Source: Pseudomonas azerbaijanoccidentalis
GTDB taxonomy: Bacteria > Pseudomonadota > Gammaproteobacteria > Pseudomonadales > Pseudomonadaceae
Reading direction: 5' to 3'
NCBI RefSeq assembly: GCF_019145495.1
Contig: NZ_JAHSTU010000005.1
Span: 186,001-250,000 of the forward strand
Length of the DNA stretch: 64,000 bases
Below the pieces are notes generated by a model. That model saw nothing but the letters and a program-made list of their open reading frames with translations, was not told the origin of the DNA and did no database searches. Each line of letters starts with the position of its first letter. The first letter of the stretch is position 1. The position numbers and the translations under genes were made by a program. Below, one piece after another: positions 62,258 through 64,000 of the stretch.

Positions 62258-63823
62258 ATGAACCCAGCAAGCCAGCCCGGCACCGACGCGCCGCACGACG
62301 ATGACGTCAAGGTGCTGCACAGCATGGGCTATGCCCAGCAGCTCTCGCGACGAATGGGGGTTTTCTCCAACTTTGCGATTTCCTTTTCGATCATCTGCAT
62401 CCTCTCCGGCGGCATCAACTCACTGGCCCAAGGCACCTCGGGCGCAGGCGGTGCTTCGATCGGCATCGGCTGGCCGATCGGCTGCCTGATTTCCGGGGTG
62501 TTCGCGCTGGCCATGGCGCAGATTTCCTCGGCCTACCCCACCGCTGGCGGCCTGTACCACTGGGGCTCGATACTCGGCAACCGCTTCACTGGCTGGCTCA
62601 CCGCCTGGTTCAACCTGCTGGGGCTGGTCACGGTGCTCGGGGCGATCAACGTCGGCACGTACTACTTTTTCTTCGGCGCCTTCGGCCCGGCATTGGGCAT
62701 GGAGGACACCACCACGACCCGGGTGATTTTCCTGGCCATCCTCACCGGACTCCAGGCGCTGTGTAACCACTTGGGGATCGGCCTGACGGCGAAACTCACC
62801 GACTTCTCCGGCTACCTGATCTTCGCCACTGCACTGGCGCTGACCGTCGTCTGCCTGATCTCGGCCCCCAGTTACGAGTTCGCGCGGTTGGTGACATTCG
62901 GCAACTACTCCGGCGAAGCGGGCGGTAGCGTTTGGCCACAGGTGTCCAATGGCTGGGTGTTCATGCTGGGCCTGCTGTTGCCGATCTACACCATCACCGG
63001 TTATGACGCCTCGGCACACACCTCCGAAGAGACCCGCAACGCCGCCCTGTCCGTGCCCAAGGGCATGGTCATGTCGGTGGTCTGGTCGCTGCTGTTCGGC
63101 TGGGTGATGCTCAGTGCATTCGTGCTGATGCTGCCAAACATGGACGAGGCGGCGAGCAAAGGCTGGAGTGTGTTTTTCTGGGCCATGGACACCCAGGTCA
63201 ACCCGACATTGAAACTCGCCTTGTACGTGGCGATTTTCATCTCGCAGGTGCTCTGCGGGTTGGCCACCGTGACCTCGGTGTCGCGAATGATCTTCGCCTT
63301 TTCCCGCGACGGTGGCCTGCCCTGCTCCAAAGCCCTGGCCTCGGTCTCGCCAACGTTCCGCAGCCCGGTAGCGGCGATCTGGACGGGTGCGACGCTGGCA
63401 GTGTTGTTCGTCTGGGGATCGTCGGTGATCTCGATCGGCGAGACACCGGTCTACACCATCGTCGTGTCCTGCACGGTGATCTTCCTGTTCTTCTCTTTCA
63501 TCATTCCCATCGTGCTCGGCCTGTTTGCCTACGGAACCTCGAAGTGGCCGACCATGGGTCCCTGGAACATGGGCCGCTTCTGGTACACGGTGTTTTCCCT
63601 GCTGTCGGTGCTGTCGATGGTGATCATTTTCATCATCGGCATCCAGCCACCGAACGATTGGGCGCTGTACATCACCATCGGCTTTCTGGTGCTGACGGCC
63701 ATTGTCTGGTTTGGCTTCGAGGCCCGACGCTTCCAAGGGCCGCCGATTGGTGACGTGATCGTCAGGCGCCAAGCCGAAATCGCGGCGGCTGAAGCGGCGT
63801 TGAATAAACCATCAGGGAGTTGA
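62258..63823 (+). CDS. APC-family amino acid/amine permease
   Basis: A 521-residue transporter with about twelve helices, of the ACT (amino acid/choline transporter) branch of the APC superfamily. Typical segments are GVFSNFAISFSIICILSGGI, QISSAYPTAGGLYHWGSILG, LPIYTITGYDASAHTSEETR and SRMIFAFSRDGGLP. Members import GABA, choline or polyamine-like compounds. AAGGGG 9 bases before the ATG sets the start. It follows the alcohol dehydrogenase after 142 bases on the same strand, so it probably imports the amine that the operon degrades. Confidence 0.87.
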   Translation: MNPASQPGTDAPHDDDVKVLHSMGYAQQLSRRMGVFSNFAISFSIICILSGGINSLAQGTSGAGGASIGIGWPIGCLISGVFALAMAQISSAYPTAGGLYHWGSILGNRFTGWLTAWFNLLGLVTVLGAINVGTYYFFFGAFGPALGMEDTTTTRVIFLAILTGLQALCNHLGIGLTAKLTDFSGYLIFATALALTVVCLISAPSYEFARLVTFGNYSGEAGGSVWPQVSNGWVFMLGLLLPIYTITGYDASAHTSEETRNAALSVPKGMVMSVVWSLLFGWVMLSAFVLMLPNMDEAASKGWSVFFWAMDTQVNPTLKLALYVAIFISQVLCGLATVTSVSRMIFAFSRDGGLPCSKALASVSPTFRSPVAAIWTGATLAVLFVWGSSVISIGETPVYTIVVSCTVIFLFFSFIIPIVLGLFAYGTSKWPTMGPWNMGRFWYTVFSLLSVLSMVIIFIIGIQPPNDWALYITIGFLVLTAIVWFGFEARRFQGPPIGDVIVRRQAEIAAAEAALNKPSGS

Positions 63824-63843
63824 TGCCTCGGCGAGACAAATGA

Positions 63844-63876
63844 CTTTCGCGCAAGCAAGCCTGGCTTGTGCGAAAG
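63844..63876 (+). terminator. Hairpin after the permease gene
   Basis: CTTTCGCGCAAGC (63844-63856) pairs with GCTTGTGCGAAAG (63864-63876) through a 13-bp stem with one G-T pair. No T-tract follows. It lies 20 bases after the permease stop and before a gene on the opposite strand. Confidence 0.55.
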
Positions 63877-63903
63877 CCCTCTCGACAGCGCTTGCAGCGT
63901 CGA

Positions 63904-64000
63904 TCAAGCAGGTACGCTCGGCACCTCAAGCCCGACTTTCACACGATCGAGTGCCACGATTGTCTTGAACCAGGTCACGTTTGCGTTTTCGGCAAACAAG
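63904..64000 (-). CDS. C-terminal fragment of an unidentified protein
   Basis: The minus strand is open from the right edge to a TGA at 63904-63906, giving a 31-residue tail that reads LFAENANVTWFKTIVALDRV then KVGLEVPSVPA. It is too short to name. Its orientation, converging on the permease gene with a hairpin between, supports a real gene end. Confidence 0.4.
   Translation of the reverse strand, partial: LFAENANVTWFKTIVALDRVKVGLEVPSVPA

Overview
The window looks like a chromosomal segment of a Pseudomonas of the fluorescens group. The supporting signs are the high-GC codon use, Pseudomonas-type REP palindromes (GTGGGAGCGAG and GTAGGAGCTGCCG families), a galactose 1-dehydrogenase very like the P. 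fluorescens Gal enzyme, a small DUF2986 protein, and many LysR/AraC-regulated catabolic and secretion genes. Most of it is accessory metabolism. I see no phage, insertion sequence, plasmid or CRISPR genes. One RNA gene is present, a tRNA-Gln(UUG).

Layout. 1-4.2 kb: the tail of a hydrolase-like gene, an NTF2-like protein, an amidohydrolase coupled to a GlcG/HbpS-like protein, a LysR and a MarR regulator. 4.4-6.5 kb: a VanB-type reductase followed by a VanA-type Rieske oxygenase, divergent from the MarR gene. 6.6-15.1 kb: a secreted SdsA-type alkylsulfatase with a divergent LysR regulator, a PaaX-family regulator beside a fatty-acid desaturase, a lipoprotein, a periplasmic arylsulfatase and a convergent outer-membrane channel-like protein. 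15.4-19.8 kb: two lipoproteins, an AraC regulator divergent from a GMC oxidoreductase, and a nitroreductase. 20.1-29.1 kb: a TonB-dependent siderophore receptor behind a Fur-like site, a phospholipase D/cardiolipin-synthase-like lipoprotein, a DMT transporter, a VOC protein, a LysR regulator, an amino-acid permease and a SYLF-domain protein. 29.1-30.7 kb: trmK, interrupted near its 3' end by an in-frame stop, a GNAT gene and DUF2986. 30.9-40.7 kb: a giant autotransporter adhesin, gal, an exported epoxide-hydrolase-like protein, a GFA protein, an AraC regulator, and an autotransporter whose passenger is an MptpB-like protein phosphatase. 40.9-48.6 kb: tRNA-Gln, an aldehyde dehydrogenase, a Tat-exported chloroperoxidase-like hydrolase with a histidine kinase behind it, an MBL hydrolase, a lipoprotein and an M20 dipeptidase. 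48.65-49.41 kb: a tandem array of ten 72-bp REP-bearing units. 49.6-58 kb: a DUF3300/DUF2950 pair, TspO, an operon of sialidase-like propeller + membrane protein + LtaS-like phosphotransferase, and a GGDEF protein. 58.1-63.8 kb: an operon of gamma-glutamylamide synthetase, aldehyde dehydrogenase, iron alcohol dehydrogenase and permease, best explained as amine or amino-alcohol catabolism.

How the parts fit. Several blocks are complete small circuits of regulator plus enzymes (MarR/vanBA-like, LysR/alkylsulfatase, AraC/GMC, PaaX/desaturase). Alkylsulfatase, arylsulfatase and an outer-membrane channel suggest scavenging of sulfate esters. The cell-surface theme is strong: two autotransporters, an LtaS-like enzyme with a propeller protein, a TonB receptor and many lipoproteins. 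The least conventional items are the phosphatase-autotransporter fusion, the propeller/LtaS operon and the REP minisatellite. All functional calls come from reading motifs by eye; none was tested by database search.
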